This document shows positions 45,664-53,390 of a DNA stretch of 64,000 bases, in pieces. Positions within the stretch are counted from its first letter, which is position 1, and every line of letters begins with the position of its first letter. The notes below the pieces were generated by a model that was not told the DNA's origin, made no database searches, and saw only the letters and a program-made list of their open reading frames with translations. The translations under genes were made by a program, and so were the position numbers. This DNA is from Pseudomonas pisciculturae (GTDB lineage Bacteria; Pseudomonadota; Gammaproteobacteria; Pseudomonadales; Pseudomonadaceae). The stretch spans positions 186,001 to 250,000 of the forward strand of contig NZ_JACVZE010000007.1 of the NCBI RefSeq assembly GCF_015461805.1, given 5' to 3'.

Positions 45664-45679
45664 GTAAAGCTTGGGTAAA
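45664..45679. promoter_or_regulatory. CpxR binding box upstream of spy-cpxA
   Basis: GTAAAGCTTGGGTAAA is a perfect tandem GTAAA-N6-GTAAA, the recalled Pseudomonas CpxR pattern. It lies 81 bases from the spy start and so would give the response regulator direct control over spy and cpxA. Confidence 0.7.
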
Positions 45680-45726
45680 GAGGGTTTTGATCGAGGCTGA
45701 CAAAACCCTTGAGATCAAGCAGGCCA

Positions 45727-45816
45727 AATATGGGAGCTGGCTTGCCTGCGATCGCGGTCTTTCAATCACATTGATGCTGGCTGACCCACTGCCATCGCAG
45801 GCAAGCCAGTTCCCAC
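45727..45816. repeat. REPIN, GII-like, between cpxR and spy
   Basis: GGGAGCTGGCTTGCCTGCGA and its complement form the arms, with one mismatch near each end. It lies in the 250-base gap downstream of cpxR. Confidence 0.88.
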
Positions 45817-45834
45817 AGAGATTCTGCAGCGTGT

Positions 45835-46512
45835 TCAGAGGCTGTAGTAGTAGCCCCGGCTGCGCAGGGCCACGATCCGCGGCCGGCCATCCGGGTGCGG
45901 GCCGATCTTTTTGCGCAGGTTGCTGACGTGCATGTCCAGGCTGCGGTCGTAAAGGGTCAGCTTGCGGCCCAACGCGATCTGCGCCAGTTCCTGCTTATCC
46001 AGTGGCTCCCCAGGCTGACGCAGCAAGGCTTCCAGCAGGCGGCTTTCGGAAACGGTGAGGACGAACTCCTGCTCATCGATGCTCACCACGCCGCGCACGG
46101 GGCTAAAGCACAAATCGCCCAGCTCCATCTGCGTCGACACTGCCGCCGGGTGGCTGCGGCGCAATACCGCGCGCAGGCGGGCGGTCAATTCCCTAGGGTC
46201 GCAGGGCTTGGCCAGGTAGTCGTCGGCGCCCAGTTCCAGGCCGAGGATACGGTCCAGCGGCTCGCCCCGGGCCGACAGCATCAGCACCGGCAACTCCGGG
46301 TGGTCGTTGCGCAGTTGCTTGAGTAGCTCCAGGCCGCTGCCGTCGGGCAGCATCACATCGAGTACCACCGCTGCGGGGGCACTGTCAGCCAAAGCTTTAC
46401 GTGCGCTCAAACCGTCATGGCAGGCGCGTACCTGGAAACCTTCCTGGCTCAACCAACTGGTCAGCAGCTCGCAGAGCTCCTGGTCATCATCTATCAGTAA
46501 CAGCTCGCTCAT
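45835..46512 (-). CDS. cpxR: OmpR-family response regulator CpxR-like
   Basis: A 225-residue regulator. Receiver domain 1-115 has acidic pocket DDD (8-10), phospho-acceptor Asp52 (VVLDVMLPDGSG) and Lys102 (YLAKP). A winged-helix DNA-binding domain (about 130-225) ends RIVALRSRGYYYSL. It starts seven bases after a small coiled-coil membrane protein gene and is likely co-transcribed with it. Partner kinase: 43706-45049. Confidence 0.9.
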   Translation of the reverse strand: MSELLLIDDDQELCELLTSWLSQEGFQVRACHDGLSARKALADSAPAAVVLDVMLPDGSGLELLKQLRNDHPELPVLMLSARGEPLDRILGLELGADDYLAKPCDPRELTARLRAVLRRSHPAAVSTQMELGDLCFSPVRGVVSIDEQEFVLTVSESRLLEALLRQPGEPLDKQELAQIALGRKLTLYDRSLDMHVSNLRKKIGPHPDGRPRIVALRSRGYYYSL

Positions 46513-46519
46513 GACTCAC

Positions 46520-46927
46520 TCAATTTAGCCATTGTCGACGGCGACGGTGCCCACCGCTGGCGAAGATCCCGCACAGCAAGGCGATCAATGCGACGGCGCC
46601 GCCGGTGACAAACCACTGTTGTTGCTCGGTCAGCCATCGGGTCAAAGCACCGCCTTGTGTGTCTTTGAGTTGCTGGGCCAGGCGTTGGTTCTCTTGGCGA
46701 AGGCGACTCAGTTGGGCGCTTTCGCGAGCAGTGTCCGCACTTTGCAGTTGCTTGCCCAATTCTTCGCGCAGCCGTTCGCTTTCTTTCAAGCGTTGCTGCA
46801 ATTCGGTGATCTGGCTGCCCGCACTCAACGACAGGGGCGTGGAATTGCCGGTGTTCGGGGTTTCTTCAGCGTGGGCAGTAGCCCCGATCATTAACACTGC
46901 CAACAGACACAACTGACGTAAGCGCAT
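46520..46927 (-). CDS. Small membrane-anchored coiled-coil protein upstream of cpxR
   Basis: A 135-residue protein with a signal peptide (MRLRQLCLLAVLMIGATAHA). A Glu/Gln/Arg-rich coiled coil spans about residues 38-95 (ITELQQRLKESERLREELGK), and a C-terminal membrane span (FVTGGAVALIALLCGIFASG) ends in a basic tail. This layout matches small Pseudomonas proteins sometimes mislabelled as translation initiation factor 2; no translation function is supported. ATG 46927 has GGAG upstream. The seven-base gap to cpxR suggests a role in envelope-stress signalling, as inference. Confidence 0.78.
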   Translation of the reverse strand: MRLRQLCLLAVLMIGATAHAEETPNTGNSTPLSLSAGSQITELQQRLKESERLREELGKQLQSADTARESAQLSRLRQENQRLAQQLKDTQGGALTRWLTEQQQWFVTGGAVALIALLCGIFASGGHRRRRQWLN

Positions 46928-47034
46928 CGGAACTCCTGATTCCACACGAATATTCAGATCGTTGTCGGCAGGTTACCGAGAATAATGAGCAATTAGGAGT
47001 GTGCCGAACGTAATAGGTTCGACACATTCCAGCG

Positions 47035-47334
47035 TCAAGGCAGGACTTGCTTGAATGGCTTGATCACGACATCGGCGTAGACGCCAGCCGCGATGTAGGG
47101 GTCGGCCTTGGCCCAGGCCTGGGCGTCGGCCAGGGAGGCGAACTCGGCGACGATCAGGCTACCGGTGAAACCGGCGTCGCCCGGGTCGTTGCTGTCGACG
47201 GCCGGGTGTGGGCCAGCCAGCACGAGGCGGCCGTCTGCTTGCAGTTGCTTGAGGCGCTCGACATGGGCCGGGCGCACGCTCAGGCGTTTTTCCAGGGAGT
47301 TGGCAACGTCGGTGGCGATGATGGCGTAGAGCAT
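47035..47334 (-). CDS. yciI: YciI-family protein
   Basis: A 99-residue small protein of the YCII/dimeric alpha-beta barrel fold: MLYAIIATDV, RPAHVERLKQLQADGRLVLAGPHP, FASLADAQAWAKADPYIAAGVYADVVIKPFKQ. The His/Asp pair of YciI (RPAH and DPY) is present. Start ATG 47334 directly follows yciB (one base between). The yciB-yciI order is common in gammaproteobacteria. Confidence 0.9.
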   Translation of the reverse strand: MLYAIIATDVANSLEKRLSVRPAHVERLKQLQADGRLVLAGPHPAVDSNDPGDAGFTGSLIVAEFASLADAQAWAKADPYIAAGVYADVVIKPFKQVLP

Positions 47335-47335
47335 G

Positions 47336-47932
47336 TCAGTCCTCGGTTTTTGGCGTAGTAGGGTCGGTGTCATGCAGATGGCGCGACAGGTAGATACCCT
47401 GGCCGACCAGGAACAATACGGTCATGCCCAGGCTGCCGAAAACCTTGAAGTCGACCCAGTAGCTCTGGAAGGTGAACGCCACGAACAGGTTGGCGGCGCC
47501 GCAGAAGATGAAAAAGATGATCCAGGCCACGTTCAGGCGCGTCCAGACCGGCTCCGGCAGGGTCAGTGCGTGGCCCATGATCCGCTTGATCAGCAGACGG
47601 TCGCCGATAAAGTGGCTGCCGATAAACGCCAGGGCAAACAACCAGTTCACCACCGGGGCTTTCCATTTAAGGAAGGTTTCGCTGTGGAAGGCCAGCGTCA
47701 GGCTGCCAAACACCAGGCACGCGACCAGGGTCAGCCATTGGCTTTTTTCCAGTTTGCGCTGGGAGATGAAGAGGGCGCCGTAGACCACGAGGGAGCTGAC
47801 GATAAGCACGGCGGTGGCGCTGTAGATGCCCCCGAACGTCAGCTCATGACCGGCAACATCGATGACCCGAGGGTCGAGTTTGTAAACGATGAAAAACAGC
47901 AACAGCGGGATGAAGTCGATGAATTGTTTCAC
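47336..47932 (-). CDS. yciB: Inner-membrane septation protein A-like YciB
   Basis: A 198-residue polytopic membrane protein that begins (GTG start) KQFIDFIPLLLFFIVYKLDP. It has about five to six spans and ends with FKVFGSLGMTVLFLVGQGIYLSRHL. The frame extends 13 codons further upstream, but family members start at KQFIDF. YciB has been linked to cell-envelope synthesis and intracellular septation. It is divergent from the PHP gene. Confidence 0.9.
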   Translation of the reverse strand: MKQFIDFIPLLLFFIVYKLDPRVIDVAGHELTFGGIYSATAVLIVSSLVVYGALFISQRKLEKSQWLTLVACLVFGSLTLAFHSETFLKWKAPVVNWLFALAFIGSHFIGDRLLIKRIMGHALTLPEPVWTRLNVAWIIFFIFCGAANLFVAFTFQSYWVDFKVFGSLGMTVLFLVGQGIYLSRHLHDTDPTTPKTED

Positions 47933-48019
47933 AGTAAGAGCCAGAAGCTGGATGTGGCGGCATAATAACAAACATCCTTGGTAGCGAAAGCGCCAGCTGA
48001 CTTGAGGTTACACACTCCC

Positions 48020-48883
48020 GTGAATGTTGATTTGCACTGCCACAGCACGGCCTCCGACGGCGCCCTGGCGCCCGCGGTACTGGTTGCGCGTGCGTTTGAA
48101 AAAGGCGTGCGAGTCCTGGCGTTGACCGACCACGACACCCTCGAAGGCCTCGATGAAGCCCGTGAAGCCGCCCATTCACTGGGTATGCAGTTGGTCACGG
48201 GCGTGGAATTGTCCTGCACCTGGGGCGGCGCCACCATTCATGTGCTCGGCTACGGTTTCGATCAAAACGCCCCCGCGTTGGTGCAGGCTATCGCCAATTT
48301 GCACGATGGCCGCTGGCTGCGTTCCGAAGAAATCAGCCGCAAACTCAGCCTCAAAGGCATGCCCAACGCCCTGGAGGGTGCCCGCGCCATCCAGCAGGAA
48401 CTCGGCGACAGCGGCAACGCCCCGGCCCGGCCGCACTTTGCCGACTGGATGGTGCGTGAAGGGTTTGTCAAAGACCGCGCCGAAGCCTTCCGCAAATGGC
48501 TGGGCGCCGGCAAGTTGGGCGACGTGAAGCAGCACTGGCCGACCCTGGAAGACACGGTCGCGACCCTGCGTGCCTCCGGGGCTTGGGTCAGCCTGGCCCA
48601 CCCCTGGCATTACGATTTCACCCGCAGCAAGCGCCGCAAGCTGATCAGCGACTATATTGGAGCGGGTGGCCACGCGATCGAAGTGGTCAACGGGCACCAG
48701 CCCGCCGAACAGGTCGGCAGCCTGGCAATTCTTGCCCGCGAATTTGGTCTGCTGGTCAGCGCCGGCAGTGACTTTCATGGCCCAGGTGGGTGGTCCGAAA
48801 TCGGCGAGTATCGCCAGGTACCTGAAGACCTGCCGCTCTTGTCGGGGCGATTCAAGCATGACCCCATTACTGCCACCGTCTGA
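48020..48883 (+). CDS. PHP-domain phosphoesterase (YciV/RNase AM-like)
   Basis: A 287-residue PHP protein with metal-binding DLHCHSTASDGALAP at the N-terminus, LTDHDTLEGL, and late HPWHYDFTRSKRR and SAGSDFHGPGG. In E. coli the homologue is a 5'-3' nuclease acting on nucleotides and rRNA ends (established knowledge). GTG 48020 gives the family-like start; a TTG at 47978 is less likely. It precedes an YciO gene as in E. coli (yciV-yciO). Confidence 0.9.
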   Translation: MNVDLHCHSTASDGALAPAVLVARAFEKGVRVLALTDHDTLEGLDEAREAAHSLGMQLVTGVELSCTWGGATIHVLGYGFDQNAPALVQAIANLHDGRWLRSEEISRKLSLKGMPNALEGARAIQQELGDSGNAPARPHFADWMVREGFVKDRAEAFRKWLGAGKLGDVKQHWPTLEDTVATLRASGAWVSLAHPWHYDFTRSKRRKLISDYIGAGGHAIEVVNGHQPAEQVGSLAILAREFGLLVSAGSDFHGPGGWSEIGEYRQVPEDLPLLSGRFKHDPITATV

Positions 48884-48896
48884 ACAGGTAGAACAC

Positions 48897-49526
48897 GTGA
48901 GTCAATTCTTCCAGATTCATCCGGAAAACCCCCAGGCGCGCCTGATCAAACAGGCCGTGGAGATCATTCGCGCCGGTGGTGTGGTGATCTACCCGACTGA
49001 TTCGTCCTACGCCATTGGTTGTCAGATCGGCGACAAGGGCGCCGTAGAGCGTGTACGACGCCTGCGTCAGCTGGACGACAAGCACAACTTCGCGCTGATT
49101 TGCAGCGATTTGTCCCAACTGGGGCTGTTCGCCAAGGTGGACACCGGCACCTTCCGCCTGCTCAAGGCCCATACGCCGGGCCCTTACACCTTTATTCTCA
49201 ACGCCACCCGCGAAGTGCCACGCCTGTTGCTGCACCCCAAGAAGCGCACCATTGGCCTGCGGGTGCCGGAGCACCCCATCGCCCTGGCGCTGCTGGAAGA
49301 GTTGGGTGAGCCGCTGATGAGTGTGTCGCTGATCATGCCCGGTGAAACCGAGCCGCTGGAAGACCCGTACGAAATGCGCCAGCTCCTGGAAAAACAGGTC
49401 GACCTGATCATCGACGGCGGCTTCGGCGGCAACAAAGCCTCCACCGTGATCAACCTGGCCGACGGCGAGCCTGAAGTGATCCGCGTGGGTTGTGGTGACC
49501 CGGCCCCGTTCATGGTTGAGGCCTGA
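48897..49526 (+). CDS. yciO: YciO/Sua5/YrdC-type L-threonylcarbamoyladenylate synthase-like protein
   Basis: A 209-residue protein with the YrdC fold: RAGGVVIYPTDSSYAIGCQIGDKGAVERVRRLRQ, KHNFALICSDLSQL, TPGPYTFIL and GLRVPEHPIALALL. The KxR/SxN residues vary from TsaC, as in the YciO branch, whose role is less clear. GTG 48897 gives the start MSQFFQIHPENPQ. Its stop codon abuts the scpA start, so the two are coupled. Confidence 0.87.
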   Translation: MSQFFQIHPENPQARLIKQAVEIIRAGGVVIYPTDSSYAIGCQIGDKGAVERVRRLRQLDDKHNFALICSDLSQLGLFAKVDTGTFRLLKAHTPGPYTFILNATREVPRLLLHPKKRTIGLRVPEHPIALALLEELGEPLMSVSLIMPGETEPLEDPYEMRQLLEKQVDLIIDGGFGGNKASTVINLADGEPEVIRVGCGDPAPFMVEA

Positions 49527-50345
49527 ATGTCTGCCGTGGAAACCGTCGACAGCCAGGCCGGCGCCCAGCAGGAACTGCCATTTGCCATGGTCTACGGCCA
49601 GGCCGTGCTGGAAATGCCGCTGGATTTGTACATCCCGCCCGATGCCCTGGAGGTCTTCCTCGAAGCCTTCGAAGGCCCGCTGGACTTGCTGCTCTACCTG
49701 ATCCGCAAGCAGAACATCAATATCCTCGACATCCCGGTGGCCGAGATTACTCGCCAGTACATGGGCTATGTGGAGCTGATGCAGTCGGTGCGTCTGGAGC
49801 TGGCCGCCGAATACCTGGTGATGGCCGCCATGCTCGCCGAGATCAAGTCGCGCATGCTGCTGCCGCGCTCGGAGACGGTGGAGGCCGAAGAAGACGACCC
49901 CCGCGCCGAACTGATCCGCCGCCTGCAAGAGTACGAACGTTTCAAGGCTGCCGCCGAAGGTATCGACGGCTTGAGCCGCGTGGGCCGCGATGTGGTGGTG
50001 CCCAAGCTTGATGCGCCTGAGGCCCGTGCGCGCAAGCTGGTGCCAGACGTGAGCCTGGAAGAATTGCTGATGTCCATGGCCGAGGTGCTGCGCCGTGGCG
50101 ATATGTTTGAAAGCCACCAGGTCAGCCGCGAGGCGCTGTCGACCCGCGAGCGTATGAGCGATGTGCTGGAGCGTCTCAAGGGCGGTGGCTTCGTGCCGTT
50201 TGTTGAGTTGTTCACCAAAGAAGAAGGGCGCCTGGGGGTGGTGGTGACTTTTATGGCGGTGCTTGAATTGGTCAAGGAATCCTTGGTCGAGCTGGTCCAG
50301 AATGAGCCTTTTGCGGCTATCCACGTGCGGGCGCGAGCCGAATAA
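49527..50345 (+). CDS. scpA: Segregation and condensation protein A
   Basis: A 272-residue kleisin-like subunit of SMC-ScpAB. The N-terminal domain has FEAFEGPLDLLLYLIRKQNINILDIPVAEITRQYM. The middle carries ELAAEYLVMAAMLAEIKSRMLLP, and the C-terminal winged helix contains FVPFVELFTKEEGRLGVVVTFMAVLELVKE. It follows yciO without a gap and precedes scpB by 12 bases. Confidence 0.95.
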   Translation: MSAVETVDSQAGAQQELPFAMVYGQAVLEMPLDLYIPPDALEVFLEAFEGPLDLLLYLIRKQNINILDIPVAEITRQYMGYVELMQSVRLELAAEYLVMAAMLAEIKSRMLLPRSETVEAEEDDPRAELIRRLQEYERFKAAAEGIDGLSRVGRDVVVPKLDAPEARARKLVPDVSLEELLMSMAEVLRRGDMFESHQVSREALSTRERMSDVLERLKGGGFVPFVELFTKEEGRLGVVVTFMAVLELVKESLVELVQNEPFAAIHVRARAE

Positions 50346-50357
50346 AGAGCTGAATCG

Positions 50358-51290
50358 ATGAATTTGACTGAACCCCGCGAACTGGCCCCGCTGCTGGAAG
50401 CTTTTCTCCTCGCCTCGGGTAAACCCCAATCCCTGGAGCGCCTGTTCGAACTCTTTGAAGAAGCCGAGCGCCCTGAGCCGCCGGTGTTCAAGAAGGCACT
50501 GGAGATTCTGCGCAAGTCCTGCGACGGTCGCGCCTTCGAACTGCGCGAAGTGGCGTCAGGCTATCGCCTACAGATCCGTGAGAAATTTTCCCCGTGGGTC
50601 GGCCGCTTGTGGGAGGAGCGCCCGCAACGTTATTCCCGGGCGATGCTGGAAACCATGGCGCTGATTGCTTATCGCCAGCCGATCACCCGAGGCGAGATCG
50701 AGGATGTGCGCGGCGTGGCGGTCAACAGCCACATCGTCAAGACGCTGCTGGAACGTGAGTGGGTCCGCATCGTTGGCTACCGCGACGTGCCTGGCAAACC
50801 GGCGATGTTCGCGACCACCAAGGTGTTCCTTGACCACTTTAACCTGAAGAACCTCGACGATTTGCCGCCGCTGGCCGAGTTGCGCGAGATGGAGCCAGAC
50901 CCGGTGCTGGACTTCGACGACGCGCCCGTGCCAGCAGGCTTGCAGGAACTGGCCGACGCCAGCGCCGAGCCGGAGGAACCGAAGGACGAGACCAGCTTCC
51001 ATACGTTGTTGCTGGAATTGGATGACATGGAGCAGGGCATCAAGACTGACTTTGATGACTTGTTGCGTGATGGTGCCGTCGAGCCTGAGGCTCCGGAAAG
51101 CGCTGAGCCAGAGCCAGAGCCAGAGCCAGAGCCCGAACCCGAGGAAGACATCCTCGGTGTGGCCGAAGCCCGTGAAAAACTGCTGGCCGCCGTCGCAGCG
51201 TTGGAGCAGCCACCCCTGAGCGACGAAGAAGCCGAAGCTCGCGCCCTGGCCGAAGCCATCGAAGCCGAACGCCGCGAGTTCGAAGACTGA
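50358..51290 (+). CDS. scpB: Segregation and condensation protein B with acidic tail
   Basis: A 310-residue ScpB. Two winged helices occupy about residues 5-170 (PLLEAFLLASGKPQSLERLFELF; ALIAYRQPITRGEIEDVRGVAVNSHIVKTLLER). A long Glu/Asp/Pro-rich tail follows from about 185, including an (EP)n run encoded by near-identical GAGCCA hexamers at 51105-51140. The tail is longer than in short ScpB proteins of Firmicutes and is probably disordered. Confidence 0.94.
   Translation: MNLTEPRELAPLLEAFLLASGKPQSLERLFELFEEAERPEPPVFKKALEILRKSCDGRAFELREVASGYRLQIREKFSPWVGRLWEERPQRYSRAMLETMALIAYRQPITRGEIEDVRGVAVNSHIVKTLLEREWVRIVGYRDVPGKPAMFATTKVFLDHFNLKNLDDLPPLAELREMEPDPVLDFDDAPVPAGLQELADASAEPEEPKDETSFHTLLLELDDMEQGIKTDFDDLLRDGAVEPEAPESAEPEPEPEPEPEPEEDILGVAEAREKLLAAVAALEQPPLSDEEAEARALAEAIEAERREFED
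51105..51140 (+). repeat. In-frame hexanucleotide repeat (GAGCCA)n in scpB
   Basis: Four GAGCCA units are followed by the variants GAGCCC and GAACCC, all coding Glu-Pro. Unit number could vary between strains without breaking the frame. Confidence 0.85.
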
Positions 51291-51315
51291 CGCGCCCCGG
51301 CAAACACTGGTGATC

Positions 51316-51411
51316 AATGTGGGAGGGGGGCTTGCCCCCGATTGCAGTGTGTCAGCCAGCATCTTGTTTAGCTGATACACCGCCATCGGGGGCAAGCCCC
51401 CCTCCCACATT
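51316..51411. repeat. REPIN, GI-like, between scpB and rluB
   Basis: AATGTGGGAGGGGGGCTTGC and complement arms, with an extra G in each arm, flank a spacer of about 45 bases. Confidence 0.9.
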
Positions 51412-51595
51412 TTGAACTGCTGTGGGCCATCGGTCGGCGCAAAGCAGGTAACTTAAGCTTTATCGACTAGTCTCTGATGCGCAATGCCCACCATGCGCGT
51501 ATGATTCGCGACCCTTCGCCGACCTATTCGGCCAAGACCCCGCTTTCAACACTCTTCAGGCCACGCCTGAATCGACCCACCGGGAGGTGCTTAAG

Positions 51596-52807
51596 ATGAA
51601 CGACAAAGACCAGAACGACAGCCAGGAAATCGGCCCAGCAGGCGAAAAACTGCAAAAGGTGCTGGCGCGTATCGGCGTGGGCTCGCGCCGCGACGTCGAA
51701 GCCTGGATCACCCAGAAGCGCATCAAGGTCAATGGCGTCGAGGCCACCCTCGGCCAGCGCGTAGACCTGCACGATGCAATCACCATTGATGGCAAGGTCA
51801 TCAAGCGTGAAGAGGCCGCCGAATCGGTGCGCCGCGTGATCATGTACAACAAGCCCGATGGCGAGATCTGCACCCGTGACGACCCGGAAGGCCGTCCGAC
51901 CGTGTTCGACAAGATGCCTAAGCCAAAAGAAGGCCGTTGGATCAACATCGGTCGCCTCGACATCAACACCACCGGCTTGCTGATGTTCACCACCGACGGT
52001 GAGCTGGCTAACCGCCTGATGCACCCTTCGTACGAAATGGACCGTGAATACGCGGTACGTGTACGTGGCGAAGTCGATGACGAGATGATCGAGCGTTTGA
52101 AAGCTGGTGTTGTCCTCGAAGACGGCCCGGCCAAATTCACCGACATCAAGCAAGCGCCAGGTGGCGAAGGTTTCAACCACTGGTACCACTGCGTGGTGAT
52201 GGAAGGCCGTAACCGTGAAGTGCGTCGCCTGTGGGAATCCCAGGGCCTGGTGGTCAGCCGTCTGAAGCGCGTGCGTTTCGGCCCGGTGTTCTTGAACTCC
52301 GACCTGCCGATGGGCCGCTGGCGCGAAATGAGCCAGTACGAAGTCGACATCCTCAGTGCCGAAGTCGGCCTGACGCCAGTCGCCATGCCGCAGATGAACG
52401 CCAAGAGCAAAGACAAGCTTGAGCGTATGCAGCGTAAATCGTCGCGCCCTGTGGCCCGTACTGAGCGCGTTGCCCGTACCCTGCGCCCTGCACTGAATGC
52501 ACCGGCAACCGGCGGTCGTATTTCCCGCGAGCCGCAGATCGAAGGCGAGCGTCGCCCAACCGCGCCGTCGCGTCAGGAAGGTGACCGCGCTCCACGTACG
52601 CCACGCCCGGCCCCGGCCGGTGGTCGCAGCAACCGTGGTGAAGCGGATCGCCCTGCTGACAACGCCAGCACCAAGCGCCCGGCCAAGCCTGCGGCAAACA
52701 AGCGCCCTGGCCCTAAACTGGTCGCCGACGAGCCGTCGGGCAAGCGCCGCGGCGCTCCGGCCGGTTCGGGTCAGCGTCCTGGTTTTGGTCGCAAGAAGCC
52801 GCAGTGA
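51596..52807 (+). CDS. rluB: 23S rRNA pseudouridine synthase RluB
   Basis: A 403-residue enzyme that modifies U2605-equivalent in 23S rRNA. The S4 domain is at about 17-65 (EKLQKVLARIGVGSRRDVEAWI). The catalytic Asp122 lies in GRLDINTTGLLMFTTDGELANRLMHPS. From about 300 the protein becomes an Arg/Pro/Ala/Lys-rich basic tail that probably binds RNA, as in other Pseudomonas RluB. ATG 51596 has GGGAGGTG upstream. Confidence 0.94.
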   Translation: MNDKDQNDSQEIGPAGEKLQKVLARIGVGSRRDVEAWITQKRIKVNGVEATLGQRVDLHDAITIDGKVIKREEAAESVRRVIMYNKPDGEICTRDDPEGRPTVFDKMPKPKEGRWINIGRLDINTTGLLMFTTDGELANRLMHPSYEMDREYAVRVRGEVDDEMIERLKAGVVLEDGPAKFTDIKQAPGGEGFNHWYHCVVMEGRNREVRRLWESQGLVVSRLKRVRFGPVFLNSDLPMGRWREMSQYEVDILSAEVGLTPVAMPQMNAKSKDKLERMQRKSSRPVARTERVARTLRPALNAPATGGRISREPQIEGERRPTAPSRQEGDRAPRTPRPAPAGGRSNRGEADRPADNASTKRPAKPAANKRPGPKLVADEPSGKRRGAPAGSGQRPGFGRKKPQ

Positions 52808-52824
52808 TTCGCTAAGCACGGCCT

Positions 52825-52858
52825 AAAAACGCCAACCTTCGGGTTGGCGTTTTTTTTT
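52825..52858 (+). terminator. Terminator of rluB
   Basis: AAAAACGCCAACC-TTCG-GGTTGGCGTTTTTTTT is a perfect stem with a UUCG loop and a long T-run. Confidence 0.95.
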
Positions 52859-52886
52859 GCCCTGAACTTGAAGATCGACCCGGTCC

Positions 52887-52978
52887 AATGTGGGAGGGGG
52901 CTTGCTCCCGAAAGCGGTGGACCAGCCAACTCATCTGTAGCTGACCCTCTGCAATCGGGAGCAAGCCCCTCCCACATT
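52887..52978. repeat. REPIN, GI-like, upstream of aroP
   Basis: AATGTGGGAGGGGGCTTGCT and complement arms flank a spacer of about 40 bases. The right arm has lost one G:C step (CCCCTCCC). Confidence 0.88.
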
Positions 52979-53007
52979 CTGATCTGTGTAAGATCTGTGT
53001 TCCGTGT

Positions 53008-53025
53008 TGTAACGAATAGTTTACG
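53008..53025. promoter_or_regulatory. TyrR/PhhR-type box 1 upstream of aroP
   Basis: TGTAAC-GAATAG-TTTACG fits the TGTAAA-N6-TTTACA (PhhR TGTAAC-N6-GTTACA) pattern with one or two deviations per half site. Confidence 0.6.
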
Positions 53026-53058
53026 ATGTGGGCCCGTGTTTACTGGGATTTATGGCAT

Positions 53059-53076
53059 CGTAAAGATTTTTTTACG
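53059..53076. promoter_or_regulatory. TyrR/PhhR-type box 2 upstream of aroP
   Basis: CGTAAA-GATTTT-TTTACG is a perfect palindrome that differs from TGTAAA-N6-TTTACA only at the two outermost bases. The two box centres are 51 bases apart, about five helical turns. Confidence 0.65.
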
Positions 53077-53266
53077 ATAACTATTTATACCAACAACACT
53101 CGGCCCAAAGCTTTCCAGCGTGTACAATCCGCCGCGTTTTACTGTGACCCCCCTTGCGTAACCACGCAAAAGGCCAAGACCCAGGGTTTACCTTCCCTGA
53201 TCACTCCGCCTGGCCACGAGCCGGACGGGTTCGATTTCGTCACAGATAAAAACAAACAGGTGACGC

Positions 53267-53329
53267 ATGACCATTAGAAAGACGCTGTACTCCTGGTGCC
53301 TGCGCTGGGGTTTGAGCGGCGCTGCTTGA
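53267..53329 (+). CDS. 20-residue leader peptide upstream of aroP
   Basis: A 20-codon ORF with AGGTGA correctly spaced before its ATG. It codes MTIRKTLYSWCLRWGLSG and two Ala. It contains Tyr8, Trp10 and Trp14 and a rare AGA codon at position 4. It ends 61 bases before the ATG of an aromatic amino-acid permease gene. Regulation of aroP by ribosome position on this ORF is an inference; no textbook terminator was seen between them. Confidence 0.55.
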   Translation: MTIRKTLYSWCLRWGLSGAA

Positions 53330-53390
53330 GTCGAGATTCGAGCGAGCGACGTGCATTCAACATCATCAAACCTTGCGTGAGACCCTTTTC

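Noticed and set aside
53026..53277. An 83-codon + strand frame upstream of aroP
   Set aside because: It runs through the TyrR-like boxes, has no ribosome site, and its product looks random. The 20-codon ORF at 53267 is better supported.
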